NCBI GenBank assembly: GCA_039201605.1
Contig: JBCCRO010000004.1
Location: forward strand, 215,591-279,590
Length of the DNA stretch: 64,000 bases
Reading direction: 5' to 3'
DNA from: CADEDH01 sp039201605
GTDB lineage: Bacteria; Actinomycetota; Acidimicrobiia; Acidimicrobiales; SZUA-35
Positions 18,824-27,860 of this stretch are shown one piece after another. Numbering within the stretch: position 1 is the first letter of the stretch; the number at the start of each line of letters is the position of its first letter. The notes beneath the pieces were generated by a model. It saw only the letters and a program-made list of their open reading frames with translations. It made no database searches and was not told where the DNA came from. The position numbers and the translations under genes are program-made.

Positions 18824-19924
18824 ATGGACTCCTCCGAACTCCAGCCCGAGAGCCGTCTCGTCGTCGGCGGCCGCCCCTCCGCCGTCGGCTCGCCGCTCAA
18901 CACCCCGATCGAGGTCGCCTCGACCTTCATCTCCGACGGTGACTCGCCCTATGCCCGGGGCGAGGGCACGGCCACCGTCCGCTCCTACGAGGCCGTCGTC
19001 GGCGCCCTCGAAGACGCCGAGGCCGTCGCCTACGCCTCGGGGATGGCGGCGGTCGCCGCCGTGTTCAGCCTCGTACCGCCCGCCGGGTCGGTGGTGATCC
19101 CCGACGACTGCTACCAGGGGGTGGCCGCCATCGCCGCCGAGGGGGCCGAGGCCGGTCGGTGGTCGGTGCGCCGGTTGGCCACCGATGACACCGGCTCCTG
19201 GGTGTCTGCTGCGGCCGGCGCCGACCTGATCTGGTTCGAGACGCCGTCCAATCCCCTGCTGGTGGTCGGCGATCTCCACGCGCTGGCGGCGGCCGAGCGC
19301 CGGCCCGGCTCGGTGCTGGCCGTCGACAACACCTTCGCCACCCCGCTCAACCAGCGTCCCCTCGATCTCGGGGCCGACATCGCCATGCAGTCCTCGACCA
19401 AGCTCCTCGGCGGCCACTCCGACCTGCTGGGTGGGGTGACCACCACCCGCTCGGATGACCTGGCGGCCCGCCTCCGCCACCACGCCATGCTGCACGGGGC
19501 GACCCCGGGCGCGCTGGAGGCCTACCTGGCCACCCGGGGCATGCGGACCCTGGCCCTCCGCCTGGCCCAGGGTCAACGGTCGGCGGCGGTGCTGGCCGAG
19601 CGGTTGCAGGCCCATCCGGCGGTGACGATCGTCCGCTATCCCGGCCTGGTCGACCATCCCGGCCACGAGCGGGCGGCGGCCCAGCTCGACGGGTTCGGCA
19701 CGATGCTGAGCTTCGATCTCGTCGACGGGGAGACGGCGGCCAAGACCTGCCAGGGCATCCGCCTGATCCGCCACGCCACCTCGCTCGGCAGTGTGGAATC
19801 GACGATGGAGCGACGGGCCCAGATCCCGGGCCAGGAGCATCTACCGCCGGGCCTGATCCGCCTCAGCGTCGGCATCGAACACGTCGAGGACCTGTGGGCC
19901 GACCTGTCCCAGGCGTTGACCTGA
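18824..19924 (+). CDS. Cys/Met-metabolism PLP-dependent enzyme (cystathionine gamma-lyase/synthase family)
   Basis: A 366-residue fold-type I PLP enzyme of the MetB/MetC/CGL family. The PLP lysine lies in SSTKLLGGHSDLLGG; other family marks are YARGEGTATV (phosphate and substrate contacts), YASGMAAVAAV, FETPSNP and RLSVGIEHVEDL at the end. It is a little shorter than the typical 380-400 residues. Substrate choice (cystathionine, O-acetylhomoserine, methionine) cannot be decided from motifs. It is divergent from the alkylsulfatase gene; sulfur metabolism is a loose common theme. Confidence 0.85.
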   Translation: MDSSELQPESRLVVGGRPSAVGSPLNTPIEVASTFISDGDSPYARGEGTATVRSYEAVVGALEDAEAVAYASGMAAVAAVFSLVPPAGSVVIPDDCYQGVAAIAAEGAEAGRWSVRRLATDDTGSWVSAAAGADLIWFETPSNPLLVVGDLHALAAAERRPGSVLAVDNTFATPLNQRPLDLGADIAMQSSTKLLGGHSDLLGGVTTTRSDDLAARLRHHAMLHGATPGALEAYLATRGMRTLALRLAQGQRSAAVLAERLQAHPAVTIVRYPGLVDHPGHERAAAQLDGFGTMLSFDLVDGETAAKTCQGIRLIRHATSLGSVESTMERRAQIPGQEHLPPGLIRLSVGIEHVEDLWADLSQALT

Positions 19925-19984
19925 CCGGATCGAACCGACCGGTCGGCTGCGGGCCGGGGCCGCCCGACCGGCGCCCCCACCGGT

Positions 19985-21217
19985 TCAGACGCGCTCGATG
20001 ATGGTGGCGGTGCCCATGCCGCCACCGGTGCACATCGCCACCAGTCCGGTCTGGAGATCGCGCCGCTCCAGCTCGTCGATCAGGGTCCCGATCAGCATGG
20101 CCCCGGTGGCCCCGATCGGGTGACCGAGGGCGATGGCGCCGCCGTTGACGTTGACCTTGGCCGGGTCGGCCCCGGTGTCGCCGAAGAAGCGGAGCACCAC
20201 GGAGGCGAAGGCCTCGTTCACCTCGAACAGATCGATGTCGTCCACCGTCATCCCCGCCTTGTCGAGGCACTTCAGCGCCGCCGGGCCAGGGGCGGTCAAC
20301 ATGATGAGCGGCTCGTCGGCGGCCACCGCCGTCATCACCACCCGAGCCCGAGGCGTGAGGCCGTTGGCCTCGGCGTAGCGACCGGAGGCCAACAGCACGG
20401 CCCCGGCGCCGTCGACCACTCCGGAGGAGTTGCCGGCGTGGTGGACGTGCTCCAGGGTCACGTCCGGGTACTTCTGGGCCATCAGCTCGGCCATGGTGTG
20501 ATCGGTCTGTTCCATCGAGAAGTCGACCATCTTGGCGAAGCTGGGCCGCAGGGCGGCCAGGCCCTCGGCCGTGGTCTCGGGCCGGGGGAACTCCTCCTCG
20601 GCCAGGGCCAGCGTGCCGTCGTCGTGGTGGATCGGGATGAGGCTCCGGTCGAAGCGGCCCTCGGCGATGGCGGCGGCCGCTCGACGCTGACTCTCCAGGC
20701 CGAGGGCGTCGCAGTCCTCCCGGGAGGAGCCGTCGAGGGTGGCGATCAGGTCGGCCGAGAGGCCCTGGGGCACCTGGGGGTGGGCGGCCAGAAGCCGCTC
20801 GTTGTTGGCGTGGAAGCCGTCGGTGTCGTTGCGGGCCGGCCTGCTCATCGATTCGACGCCGCAACCGACGACGAGGTCCTGGTGGCCGGCGGCGATGCCC
20901 ATCGCCCCGAAGGTCACGGCCTGTTGGCCGGAGCCGCAGAAGCGGTTGAGGGTCACCCCGGGCACCGAGATCGGCCAACCGGCGTCGAGGACGGCCATAC
21001 GGCCGATGTCGTGGGCGTGGTCGCCGGCGTGGGCGCCGTTGCCACACACCACGTCCTCCACGTCGGCCGGGTCGAACCCGACCCGCTCCTGCAACCCGTT
21101 GAGGACCTGACCCAGGATCTTCTGCGGGTGGATGGGTGACAGCGCACCCTTGTCCCGCTTGCCGATGCCTCGGGGCGATCGGACGGCGTCGATGATCAGG
21201 GCGTCGTTGGCGGCCAT
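19985..21217 (-). CDS. Acetyl-CoA acetyltransferase (thiolase)
   Basis: A full-length thiolase of 410 residues, starting with MAANDALIIDAVRSPRG. The acyl-accepting cysteine is Cys94 in NRFCGSGQQA; the catalytic His lies in ALGHPIGATG and the second Cys in AMCTGGGMGT. All three key motifs are intact. It catalyses reversible Claisen condensation or thiolytic cleavage of 3-ketoacyl-CoA, and with the acyl-CoA dehydrogenase and several enoyl-CoA hydratases in this window it fits fatty acid or aromatic degradation. It stands alone, converging on the PLP enzyme. Confidence 0.9.
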   Translation of the reverse strand: MAANDALIIDAVRSPRGIGKRDKGALSPIHPQKILGQVLNGLQERVGFDPADVEDVVCGNGAHAGDHAHDIGRMAVLDAGWPISVPGVTLNRFCGSGQQAVTFGAMGIAAGHQDLVVGCGVESMSRPARNDTDGFHANNERLLAAHPQVPQGLSADLIATLDGSSREDCDALGLESQRRAAAAIAEGRFDRSLIPIHHDDGTLALAEEEFPRPETTAEGLAALRPSFAKMVDFSMEQTDHTMAELMAQKYPDVTLEHVHHAGNSSGVVDGAGAVLLASGRYAEANGLTPRARVVMTAVAADEPLIMLTAPGPAALKCLDKAGMTVDDIDLFEVNEAFASVVLRFFGDTGADPAKVNVNGGAIALGHPIGATGAMLIGTLIDELERRDLQTGLVAMCTGGGMGTATIIERV

Positions 21218-21321
21218 GGCCGGTACCTCGTCTGGACTCGTTCGCTGATGGCGACGAGCCTAGGGCGCGACCTGTAGAGCTTCGAATCGACGCCGGGGCC
21301 CTGGCGGGCCGGACGGAGCGC

Positions 21322-21945
21322 TCAGGCCCCCTCGGCCAGCAGCCAGTCGGCCAGCTCGTCGAGGTTCGACGTGACCGGCAGGTGGGGGCAGCGCTCGATT
21401 ACCACCGGCGGCGGGCAGTACAGCGAGCCGCGGTCGGCGGCCTCGAGCATCTCGACGTCGTTGTGGGAGTCCCCGGCGGCCGACACCCGGTAGCCGAGCT
21501 TCTGGAAGGCCCAGACCGCCTCCCGCTTGGCCGTGCTCCCCCGCAGGGCGATACCGGTTATCGCGTCGCCATCGAGACGGAGACGGTGGCACAGGGTGGT
21601 CGGGTGGCCCAGCTTGGCCAGCAGCGGCGCCGCCAGCTGCTCGAAGGTGTCGGACAGCATGACGACCGGGGCCTCGGCCTCGACGCGTCGGAGGAACTCG
21701 ACGGCCCCGTCGAGCGGCTCCAGGGTCTCGACCACGGCCAGCAGGTCGGGCAGGGTGATGCCGTGCTCGGCCAGGACGCCGAGGCGGTGGGCCATGAGGT
21801 CCTCGTAGACGGCGATGTCGCGCGTGGTCACCAGCAGGTCGTCGATACCGGTGGAGCGGGCCACGGCGATCCAGATCTCGGGGGCGAGCACGCCTTCGAG
21901 ATCGAGGGTGACGATGCGCTGGGTCTCGGTGGCGGTGGAGCTCAC
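21322..21945 (-). CDS. thrH: ThrH-type phosphoserine phosphatase/homoserine phosphotransferase
   Basis: A 207-residue HAD-superfamily protein. The nucleophile motif has the ThrH form TLDLEGVLAPEIWIA, where the usual DxDxT is replaced by DLEG, followed by VMLSDTF (motif II) and AAGDSHNDVEML (motif IV). In Pseudomonas, ThrH dephosphorylates phosphoserine and can pass the phosphate to homoserine. I chose a GTG start at 21945 with GAGGAA 8 nt upstream; longer readings run into another frame of cobD. It follows cobD by 59 bp on the same strand. Confidence 0.85.
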   Translation of the reverse strand: MSSTATETQRIVTLDLEGVLAPEIWIAVARSTGIDDLLVTTRDIAVYEDLMAHRLGVLAEHGITLPDLLAVVETLEPLDGAVEFLRRVEAEAPVVMLSDTFEQLAAPLLAKLGHPTTLCHRLRLDGDAITGIALRGSTAKREAVWAFQKLGYRVSAAGDSHNDVEMLEAADRGSLYCPPPVVIERCPHLPVTSNLDELADWLLAEGA

Positions 21946-22004
21946 GGTTGGTTCCTCGGGGTGGGCACGACTCGTGGGCGTGGCCGCCCGACGACCCTTC
22001 GAGG

Positions 22005-22955
22005 CTAGAGCGTGGACGACGGCAAGCGGACGGCCGACAGCGCCAGCCCCAACACCGCGGCCAGCACCCGGGTCCGCCGGACCAGGGCCACGGCCCGGGC
22101 GATGTCGTCGGGTTCCGGTCGTCGGCCGGTGCCGAGGGTCGGCCGGTTCTCCGTGCGGTCGCCGTAGCGGAGCGGTCCCCCGAGTTCGAGGCCCAGGGCG
22201 CCGGCCACCGCCGCCTCGGCCACCCCGGCGTTGGGTGAGGGGTGGCGGTGGGCGTCGGCCCGGATCGCCTCCCAGGTGGCGTTGGCCCGGGCCGGTCGTG
22301 CCGCCGCCACCAGCAGGGCGAAGGCCCGGGCCGGGACGAGGTTGGCGGCGTCGTCGAGCCGGGCCGAGGCCCAGCCGTACCGGCGGTACCGCTCGGAGCG
22401 GTGGCCAACCATGGCGTCCATCGTGTTGATCGCCCGGTAGGCGCCGGCGCCGGGGGCTCCGGCCGCCACGGCCCACACGACGGGGGCGATGACGGCGTCG
22501 ACCGAGTTCTCGGCCAGCGACTCGATCACGGCTGCCGCCAGCCCGCTCTCGTCCAGGTTCGACGGGTCGCGCCCGACGAGCGCGATCACCGCCTCCCGGG
22601 CCCCGTCGAGGTCGCGGGCCCGGAGTCGTTCGTCCACCCGCAGGGCGGCCCGGTCGAGTTCACGACCGGCCACGGCCACCGTCGCCAGCACCATCGTCGA
22701 GCGGACCACCAGCCCGGCGCCGACCCCGAGCCCGACGCCGATGGCGCTGTGGGCCAGGCCCGCCGTCCGCCGGTCGGCCCACAGCCGGTCCTCGACGGCG
22801 GTCATGGCCGAGCCGAACCACACCACGGGGTGCCAGTGGTTCGGGGGCTCCCCCAGCAGCTGGTCGAGCACCAGGGCGGCGGCCACCGCCGCCCCTCGGC
22901 GCCGCCACCGGGTGCTCGGGGTGCCGGTGTGGCGTGGACGGGGGGCTCGGGCCAT
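22005..22955 (-). CDS. cobD: Adenosylcobinamide-phosphate synthase CobD/CbiB
   Basis: A 316-residue membrane protein of the cobalamin pathway that attaches aminopropanol (phosphate) to adenosylcobyric acid. Family marks are LDQLLGEPPNHWHPVVWFG near the N-terminus, the central ESLAENSVDAVIAPVVWA and YRAINTMDAMVGHRSERY. Several hydrophobic helices are visible. The ATG at 22955 leaves 13 bp to the upstream ndh stop. No other cobalamin gene is in the window, so the pathway is split on the chromosome. It lies between ndh and thrH on the same strand. Confidence 0.9.
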   Translation of the reverse strand: MARAPRPRHTGTPSTRWRRRGAAVAAALVLDQLLGEPPNHWHPVVWFGSAMTAVEDRLWADRRTAGLAHSAIGVGLGVGAGLVVRSTMVLATVAVAGRELDRAALRVDERLRARDLDGAREAVIALVGRDPSNLDESGLAAAVIESLAENSVDAVIAPVVWAVAAGAPGAGAYRAINTMDAMVGHRSERYRRYGWASARLDDAANLVPARAFALLVAAARPARANATWEAIRADAHRHPSPNAGVAEAAVAGALGLELGGPLRYGDRTENRPTLGTGRRPEPDDIARAVALVRRTRVLAAVLGLALSAVRLPSSTL

Positions 22956-22968
22956 GGCCCGGCCGAGG

Positions 22969-24429
22969 CTAGCGGTGCGGCGTCGCCGGTGTGGCCGGGG
23001 CCGCCGGCTCACTCGGTCGGCTGGAGGGGTCCCGGGTCCCCGACGCCGGAGTCGTCGACGAACCCGAGGCCGAAGGCTCGGACGCCGACGGCTCAGAGGT
23101 CGACGAATCAGCGGTCGGCGAGTCGGGTGAGGTCGAGGGCGGAGGGGCCGACCGAGGGGCCACGGCGGGCACCTCGGGTCGCCACGGCGTGGTGATCAGG
23201 CGAGCCCCACGTCGGAAGGTGGCCCAGCTCCAGCCCCAGCTGAAGAGCACGAGCGCCCGACTGCGGAATCCGATCAGCAGGGCGATGTGCACCGCCCACC
23301 ACAGCACCCAGGCCGCGAGCCCGGACAACCGGAACCGGCCGAACTGGGCGACGGCGGCGGAGCGACCGATCGTGGCCAGCGAGCCCTTGTCCTTGTAGCG
23401 GAAGCGAGGCCGTTCGTCGCCGGCCAGGTCGGCGAGGATGGCGTCGACCGCGGCCTCGGCTCCCTGCACGGCGGCGGGGGCCACGCCGGGTACCGGCTCG
23501 CCGTCGGAGGTGGCGGCGGCCATGTCGCCGATGACGAACACGTTCGGTCGGCCGGCCTCGGCCAGCGACAGCGACCCGTCGACGGGGACCCGGCCGGCGC
23601 GGTCGAGTTCCACGCCCAGCGTGCGCCCGAGGGGGCTGGCGGCCACGCCGGCGGCCCACACCACGGTGGCGGCCGGAATGCGGCGCTCGCCCGTCGGGCC
23701 CCGCACCGTCACGCCGTCGGCGTCGACCGCGGTGACCATGGTGTCGGTCTCCACCCGGACGCCGAGCCGCTCCAACTGGCGCTCGGCCTTGGTCGACAGG
23801 CGTTCATCGAAGGCGGTGAGCACCCGGTCGACGCCCTCGATGAGCAGTACCTCGGCCGTGGTGGGATCGATCGAGCGGAAGTCCTGGGCCAGGGTGCGGG
23901 TGGCGATCTCGGCGATGGCGCCGGCCAGCTCCACCCCGGTCGGGCCGGCGCCCACCACGATGAACGTGAGCTCGGCCCGTTGCGCCCCGGCGTCGTCGGC
24001 CCGCTCCGCCCGCTCGAAGGCGGCCAGGACCCGCCGCCGGATCTCCAGGGCGTCCTCCACCGACTTGAGACCCGGGGCGTGGCGCTCCCAGTGGTCGTTG
24101 CCGAAGTAGGCGTGGCGGGCCCCGGCGGCCAGGATCAGGTGGTCGAAGGCGACCGAGGAGCCATCGGCCAGCGTGACGGAGTCGACCCCCACGTCGACCA
24201 CCTCGCCCAGCACCACGTCGACGTTGGCCTGGGATCGCAGCACCGATCGGATCGGGTGGGCGATGTCGGAGGGATTCAGTCCGGCCGTGGCCACCTGGTA
24301 CAGCAGGGGCTGGAACAGGTGGTGGTTCCGGCGATCGATCAACGTGATCTCGACCGGGGCGTCGGCCAGCCGTTTCGCCGCTTCGAGACCGCCGAAACCG
24401 CCGCCGACGATGACGACGCGATGGCTCAT
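22969..24429 (-). CDS. ndh: Type II NADH dehydrogenase (NDH-2) with a Ser/Pro-rich tail
   Basis: A 486-residue flavoprotein that passes electrons from NADH to quinone without pumping protons. The FAD motif is VVIVGGGFGGLEAAKRL, followed by HHLFQPLLYQVAT typical of NDH-2. The NAD-binding motif is FIVVGAGPTGVELAGAIAE and the second FAD motif is VFVIGDMAA. A hydrophobic patch (LAAWVLWWAVHIALLIGF) near residue 375 anchors it to the membrane. The last 60 or so residues are a low-complexity Ser/Pro/Thr/Ala tail, absent from most NDH-2 proteins. It is the first gene of the ndh-cobD-thrH strip. Confidence 0.9.
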   Translation of the reverse strand: MSHRVVIVGGGFGGLEAAKRLADAPVEITLIDRRNHHLFQPLLYQVATAGLNPSDIAHPIRSVLRSQANVDVVLGEVVDVGVDSVTLADGSSVAFDHLILAAGARHAYFGNDHWERHAPGLKSVEDALEIRRRVLAAFERAERADDAGAQRAELTFIVVGAGPTGVELAGAIAEIATRTLAQDFRSIDPTTAEVLLIEGVDRVLTAFDERLSTKAERQLERLGVRVETDTMVTAVDADGVTVRGPTGERRIPAATVVWAAGVAASPLGRTLGVELDRAGRVPVDGSLSLAEAGRPNVFVIGDMAAATSDGEPVPGVAPAAVQGAEAAVDAILADLAGDERPRFRYKDKGSLATIGRSAAVAQFGRFRLSGLAAWVLWWAVHIALLIGFRSRALVLFSWGWSWATFRRGARLITTPWRPEVPAVAPRSAPPPSTSPDSPTADSSTSEPSASEPSASGSSTTPASGTRDPSSRPSEPAAPATPATPHR

Positions 24430-24598
24430 GGCCTCAGCCTAGATCGCCCCCGATCGCCCCGCTGCGGGCGTTGGTCACAACGTCGCCCACGGTGGGTCGT
24501 CGGCCACCGGGCTCCGTCGCCCCTGCTCAGCGGGTACGGGATCGATGGTGAATGATGTCGCAGGCTACACACCCTGGCGGGTGATCGAGTACGGTCCG

Positions 24599-24612
24599 GG
24601 TTTGAACAAACC
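24599..24612. promoter_or_regulatory. 14-bp palindrome upstream of the AhpD-like gene
   Basis: GGTTTGAACAAACC is a perfect 6-2-6 palindrome located about 57 bp before the next start codon, in the 239-bp region between ndh and the AhpD-like gene. It has the size of an operator for a dimeric repressor. No regulator gene is adjacent. Confidence 0.4.
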
Positions 24613-24668
24613 GGTTGGCGGGTTGGGGCCCTCGACGATGACCGCACCTCGCCGGAAGGAGCATGGCC

Positions 24669-25898
24669 ATGCCCGCTACGTTGGCCGAACTGATCTCGGA
24701 CGATCGTGTCGAGTTCGAAGAACTCCACCAACGCTACGGCCCGGTGCTCAACCTGGTGAACGTGCTCATCGGCGTCGTTCCCAACTGCGATCCCTATCTG
24801 GAGATCTGGCCCGCCGGCTTCCGCACCTACAACCTGATGGTGCCCAACTTCCTCAACCTGCCGCCGATGCTGTTCGGCCGGGGCGCGCCCAAGGACATCG
24901 TCGGCCTCGCCATGTACACCTCGTCGCGGGCGGCGTCGTGCGCCTACTGCTCGGCCCACACCTGCTCGTTCGCCCTCCGCCGGGGATCGAGCGCCGACGC
25001 CGTGACCGGGGCCAAGCGGACCGACGTCGAGCAGGCCGCGGTCGACATCTCCGAGGCCCTCTCGTTCATCCCCCACTACTACACCCCCGAGTACAAGAAG
25101 CGCCTGGTGGCCGAGCTCGGACCCTCCGATGCCGAGTGGGTCGTCATGGGCGTCGCCATGATGGGGTTCCTCAACAAGTTCATGGACGCCATGGGCATCG
25201 AGCTGGAGGCGGAGTCGGTCGGCGACGTCGCCGATCTGATCGAGCCGACCGGCTGGTCCGTCGGTCAGCACGGCTGGGCCGGCGTCGAGCGGGCCGACGG
25301 CTCCACCCCTCCCCCGACCGACACCCTCGGCACGTTCATCCGGGTGGGCCGCAACGCCCGGGGGGCGATCAAGCTCGAGAAGACGTGGATGGAGGGCATC
25401 CCCAAGCAGCAGGCGGCGATCCGATCCCATGTGGCCGACATCTACGGCTACGACGAGCCCCTGATCACGGCGATGGCCCACGCCAAGCCGGCCAGGGCCT
25501 TGGGCGCCATGCTTCGCCACAACCTCGATCCGAGCCAGTCCGAGCTCGGTGTCGACAAGAAGGCGCTGGCCGGCCTGGTCTTCGCCGTGGCGGCGGGGAA
25601 CGAGCGCCTGGTCGCGGCCCAGCGCACTCTGGCCGAGCAGCACGGCGCCACCACGGCCGAGGTGGAGGCGGCGGCGTCGCCCGATCTCGACCTGGCGGCC
25701 GCCGGTCTCGACGACGCCACGGCGGCTGTCCTCACCGCCGCCCGCGCCATCGCCCCCAGCCCGGCCGCGGTCGACGCCCCCGTCATCGGGCTGGTCGCCG
25801 ATCAGCTGTCGTCGGCCCAGACGGTGGAGCTGGCGGTGTGGGTGTCGGTGTGCCAGCTGATCCATCGCCTGAGCGTCTACTTCGAGATGACCGACTGA
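24669..25898 (+). CDS. AhpD-like/carboxymuconolactone decarboxylase-fold protein
   Basis: A 409-residue protein of two AhpD-like halves. The redox motif is clear in the first half: SRAASCAYCSAHTC, a C-x-x-C followed by H three residues later, as in AhpD alkylhydroperoxidases. The second half has no cysteine pair but repeats the helical pattern. The ATG at 24669 was preferred over 24663 because AAGGAG then sits 7 nt upstream. The length is about twice that of a standard AhpD, so it may form a pseudo-dimer. A role in peroxide detoxification is the family expectation, but the reductant partner is not nearby. Confidence 0.65.
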   Translation: MPATLAELISDDRVEFEELHQRYGPVLNLVNVLIGVVPNCDPYLEIWPAGFRTYNLMVPNFLNLPPMLFGRGAPKDIVGLAMYTSSRAASCAYCSAHTCSFALRRGSSADAVTGAKRTDVEQAAVDISEALSFIPHYYTPEYKKRLVAELGPSDAEWVVMGVAMMGFLNKFMDAMGIELEAESVGDVADLIEPTGWSVGQHGWAGVERADGSTPPPTDTLGTFIRVGRNARGAIKLEKTWMEGIPKQQAAIRSHVADIYGYDEPLITAMAHAKPARALGAMLRHNLDPSQSELGVDKKALAGLVFAVAAGNERLVAAQRTLAEQHGATTAEVEAAASPDLDLAAAGLDDATAAVLTAARAIAPSPAAVDAPVIGLVADQLSSAQTVELAVWVSVCQLIHRLSVYFEMTD

Positions 25899-25944
25899 TC
25901 CGGTGCCCGACGGCCGGGCGACCACCGGGCACTAGGCTCCGGCC

Positions 25945-26439
25945 ATGGTCGACCGCACCCCGCTGGGAACCAGGGACGAGGCCGCCGTCGCCGACTTCTG
26001 GCGCCGGTTCCTCGCCGCCTCCGGACGCCCCGACGACACCCCCCTCGCCGACGCCTGGCCGTTCGGCGATTCGGTCGAGCTGGCCGACGAGCTGATCGAT
26101 CTCGTCCTGCACGGCCCGAAGCGGGCCACCGCCGGGGCGGTCGCCGAGTACGAGCACGATGGCGACCCGATCCCCCGGGTCGGCGATCTGGAGATCGCCC
26201 TCGACGGCGCGATGCGCCCCCGAGCCGTGCTGGAGATCACCGACGTCCGCATCGGGCCGCTGTCGTCGGTGGACGATCGATTCGCCTGGGATGAGGGCGA
26301 GGGCGACCGGACACGGGCCTTCTGGTTGGAGGCCCACACCGTCTTCTTCAGTCGCTTCCTGCCAACGATCGGCGTGGCCTTCACCCCTGACATGGCCACG
26401 ATCTTCCAGCGCTTCGACGTGATCTACCAGGAGGACTGA
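25945..26439 (+). CDS. ASCH domain protein
   Basis: A 164-residue soluble protein with an ASCH (PUA-like beta barrel) domain. The conserved HGPKRATAG (G-x-K-x-A-T) loop lies near residue 55, followed by strands LEIALDG, RAVLEITDV and the C-terminal FFSRFLPTIG segment. ASCH proteins are thought to bind RNA or modified nucleosides, and one bacterial member (YqfB) hydrolyses N4-acetylcytidine. It is 46 bp downstream of the AhpD-like gene on the same strand and could be co-transcribed. Confidence 0.75.
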   Translation: MVDRTPLGTRDEAAVADFWRRFLAASGRPDDTPLADAWPFGDSVELADELIDLVLHGPKRATAGAVAEYEHDGDPIPRVGDLEIALDGAMRPRAVLEITDVRIGPLSSVDDRFAWDEGEGDRTRAFWLEAHTVFFSRFLPTIGVAFTPDMATIFQRFDVIYQED

Positions 26440-26483
26440 CCCCCCGCCTCCGTCGGTCGTCCCGATAGCGGCGGGGTTGGGGC

Positions 26484-27635
26484 TCAACGGTCGATACCGA
26501 GCCACTCCTGGTTGAGCGTGTCGAGGGTGCCGTCGCGCGACATCTGCAGCAGCTCGGCGTTGATGGCCTCGCGCAGCTCGCTGCCGCTGGTCAGGGCGAT
26601 GCCGTAGGGGTCGGGGGCGAAGTCCGAGCCCGCCAGCTGCACCAGACCGGCGTAGTCGGTGTCGATCCGATAGGCCAGGATCGGGGCGTCGTAGACCACG
26701 GCGTCGTAGGTCCCGTCGGCCACGCCGGCCAGCGCCGTGTCGATGTCGCCCACCGTGTCGTAGCCGAGGTTGGCCTCGGTGAGGTAGGTGGCCGACACCG
26801 TGCCGTCGACGGTGACCACCGATTGGCCGGCCAGGTCCTCGATGCCGTTGATGTCGCTCTGGAGCTCGCTGACCGTGATGCGGGCCGCGGCCTGAGCCGT
26901 CACGTAGGCCACCAGGAACAGGCCGAGCACCATCCACACCACCGCCATCAGCCGCGACAGCGGATGGCGGATGTCCTTCACCGCCTCACCCCCGGTCACC
27001 ATTGACACCGTCGACCACCACAGGGCCTCGCCAACGCCGGCCCGATAGCCCTTGGGGAACTGCTCGTTGTGCTTGCGTTCGCTCAACCAGACCAGGTGCG
27101 CCACCACCACGGCGAGGAATACGAGCCCGAGGACGAGGGCGATCACCCCCCGGTTGGTGACCAGATCCCAGATGGCGCCGACGGTCCCGCCTCCCGAAGA
27201 GGTGGCCGTGGCCACCTGGAGGCCCGAGTCGTAGTACGGGTGGGTGAAGTCGAGGAACGTCTCCCGCTCGGCCGTCATCGAGATGCCGGCGATGGCGACG
27301 TCGGCCTCACCGGTCCGAGTGCGATCGAGGATCTCGCTCACGGTCTCGTCGACGACCCACTCGGTCTCGAGTCCAAGACGGGCGGCCAACTCGTTCCACA
27401 GATCGACGCTGTAACCCCGCAGGCCTGCACCGTCGGCGGCCGCATCGTCGACGAAGACGAAGGGCACCAGGGGCTTGGTCGCCACCACCACCGTCTCCCC
27501 GTCGAACGACGTGACCGCTTCGTCGCCCTCGGCGTCGTCCTGAGCGTGGGCGGCCGACGTCGTCCCGATGAACCACCCCACCAGGGCCACGATCACCGCC
27601 GACGCCAACACCCGTCGCCGCTCGACCAACCTCAC
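26484..27635 (-). CDS. Prokaryotic ionotropic glutamate-receptor-like channel (GluR0 type)
   Basis: A protein of about 383 residues with a split ligand-binding domain around a pore. After a signal peptide (residues 1-31, ending SAAHA-QD) comes lobe 1 of a type II periplasmic binding protein (TVVVATKPLVPFVF, GYSVDLWNELAARLGL, ADVAIAGISMTAERE), then helix M1 (163-184), a pore loop (WWSTVSMVTGGEAVKD, 206-221), helix M2 (229-251), and lobe 2 (residues 252-383). This is the GluR0 topology. The filter differs from the potassium filter TVGYGD. I chose a GTG at 27635; an ATG pair at 27671-27674 overlaps a likely -10 element (TATACAT) and would add about 12 residues. Confidence 0.72.
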   Translation of the reverse strand: MRLVERRRVLASAVIVALVGWFIGTTSAAHAQDDAEGDEAVTSFDGETVVVATKPLVPFVFVDDAAADGAGLRGYSVDLWNELAARLGLETEWVVDETVSEILDRTRTGEADVAIAGISMTAERETFLDFTHPYYDSGLQVATATSSGGGTVGAIWDLVTNRGVIALVLGLVFLAVVVAHLVWLSERKHNEQFPKGYRAGVGEALWWSTVSMVTGGEAVKDIRHPLSRLMAVVWMVLGLFLVAYVTAQAAARITVSELQSDINGIEDLAGQSVVTVDGTVSATYLTEANLGYDTVGDIDTALAGVADGTYDAVVYDAPILAYRIDTDYAGLVQLAGSDFAPDPYGIALTSGSELREAINAELLQMSRDGTLDTLNQEWLGIDR

Positions 27636-27860
27636 TGTCCTCTGCCCCTCTGCTCGGCCGACAACGGCCATCATGTATAGCGCTTCAACGGGACCGGCGG
27701 AGAACGTGCGCCGCGTCGTCAACCACCTGTCGTGTCCACCACCAGCCGGGTACTTGTCGTCAGGGCTCGGCGGCCGCCAACGAAAGGTCTAGCGTGGGCC
27801 GATGCTCGATCCCCTCCCAGCCCCGGCGTCGCGGTCGCCGAGGCTCGACGCCGCCGCCGT

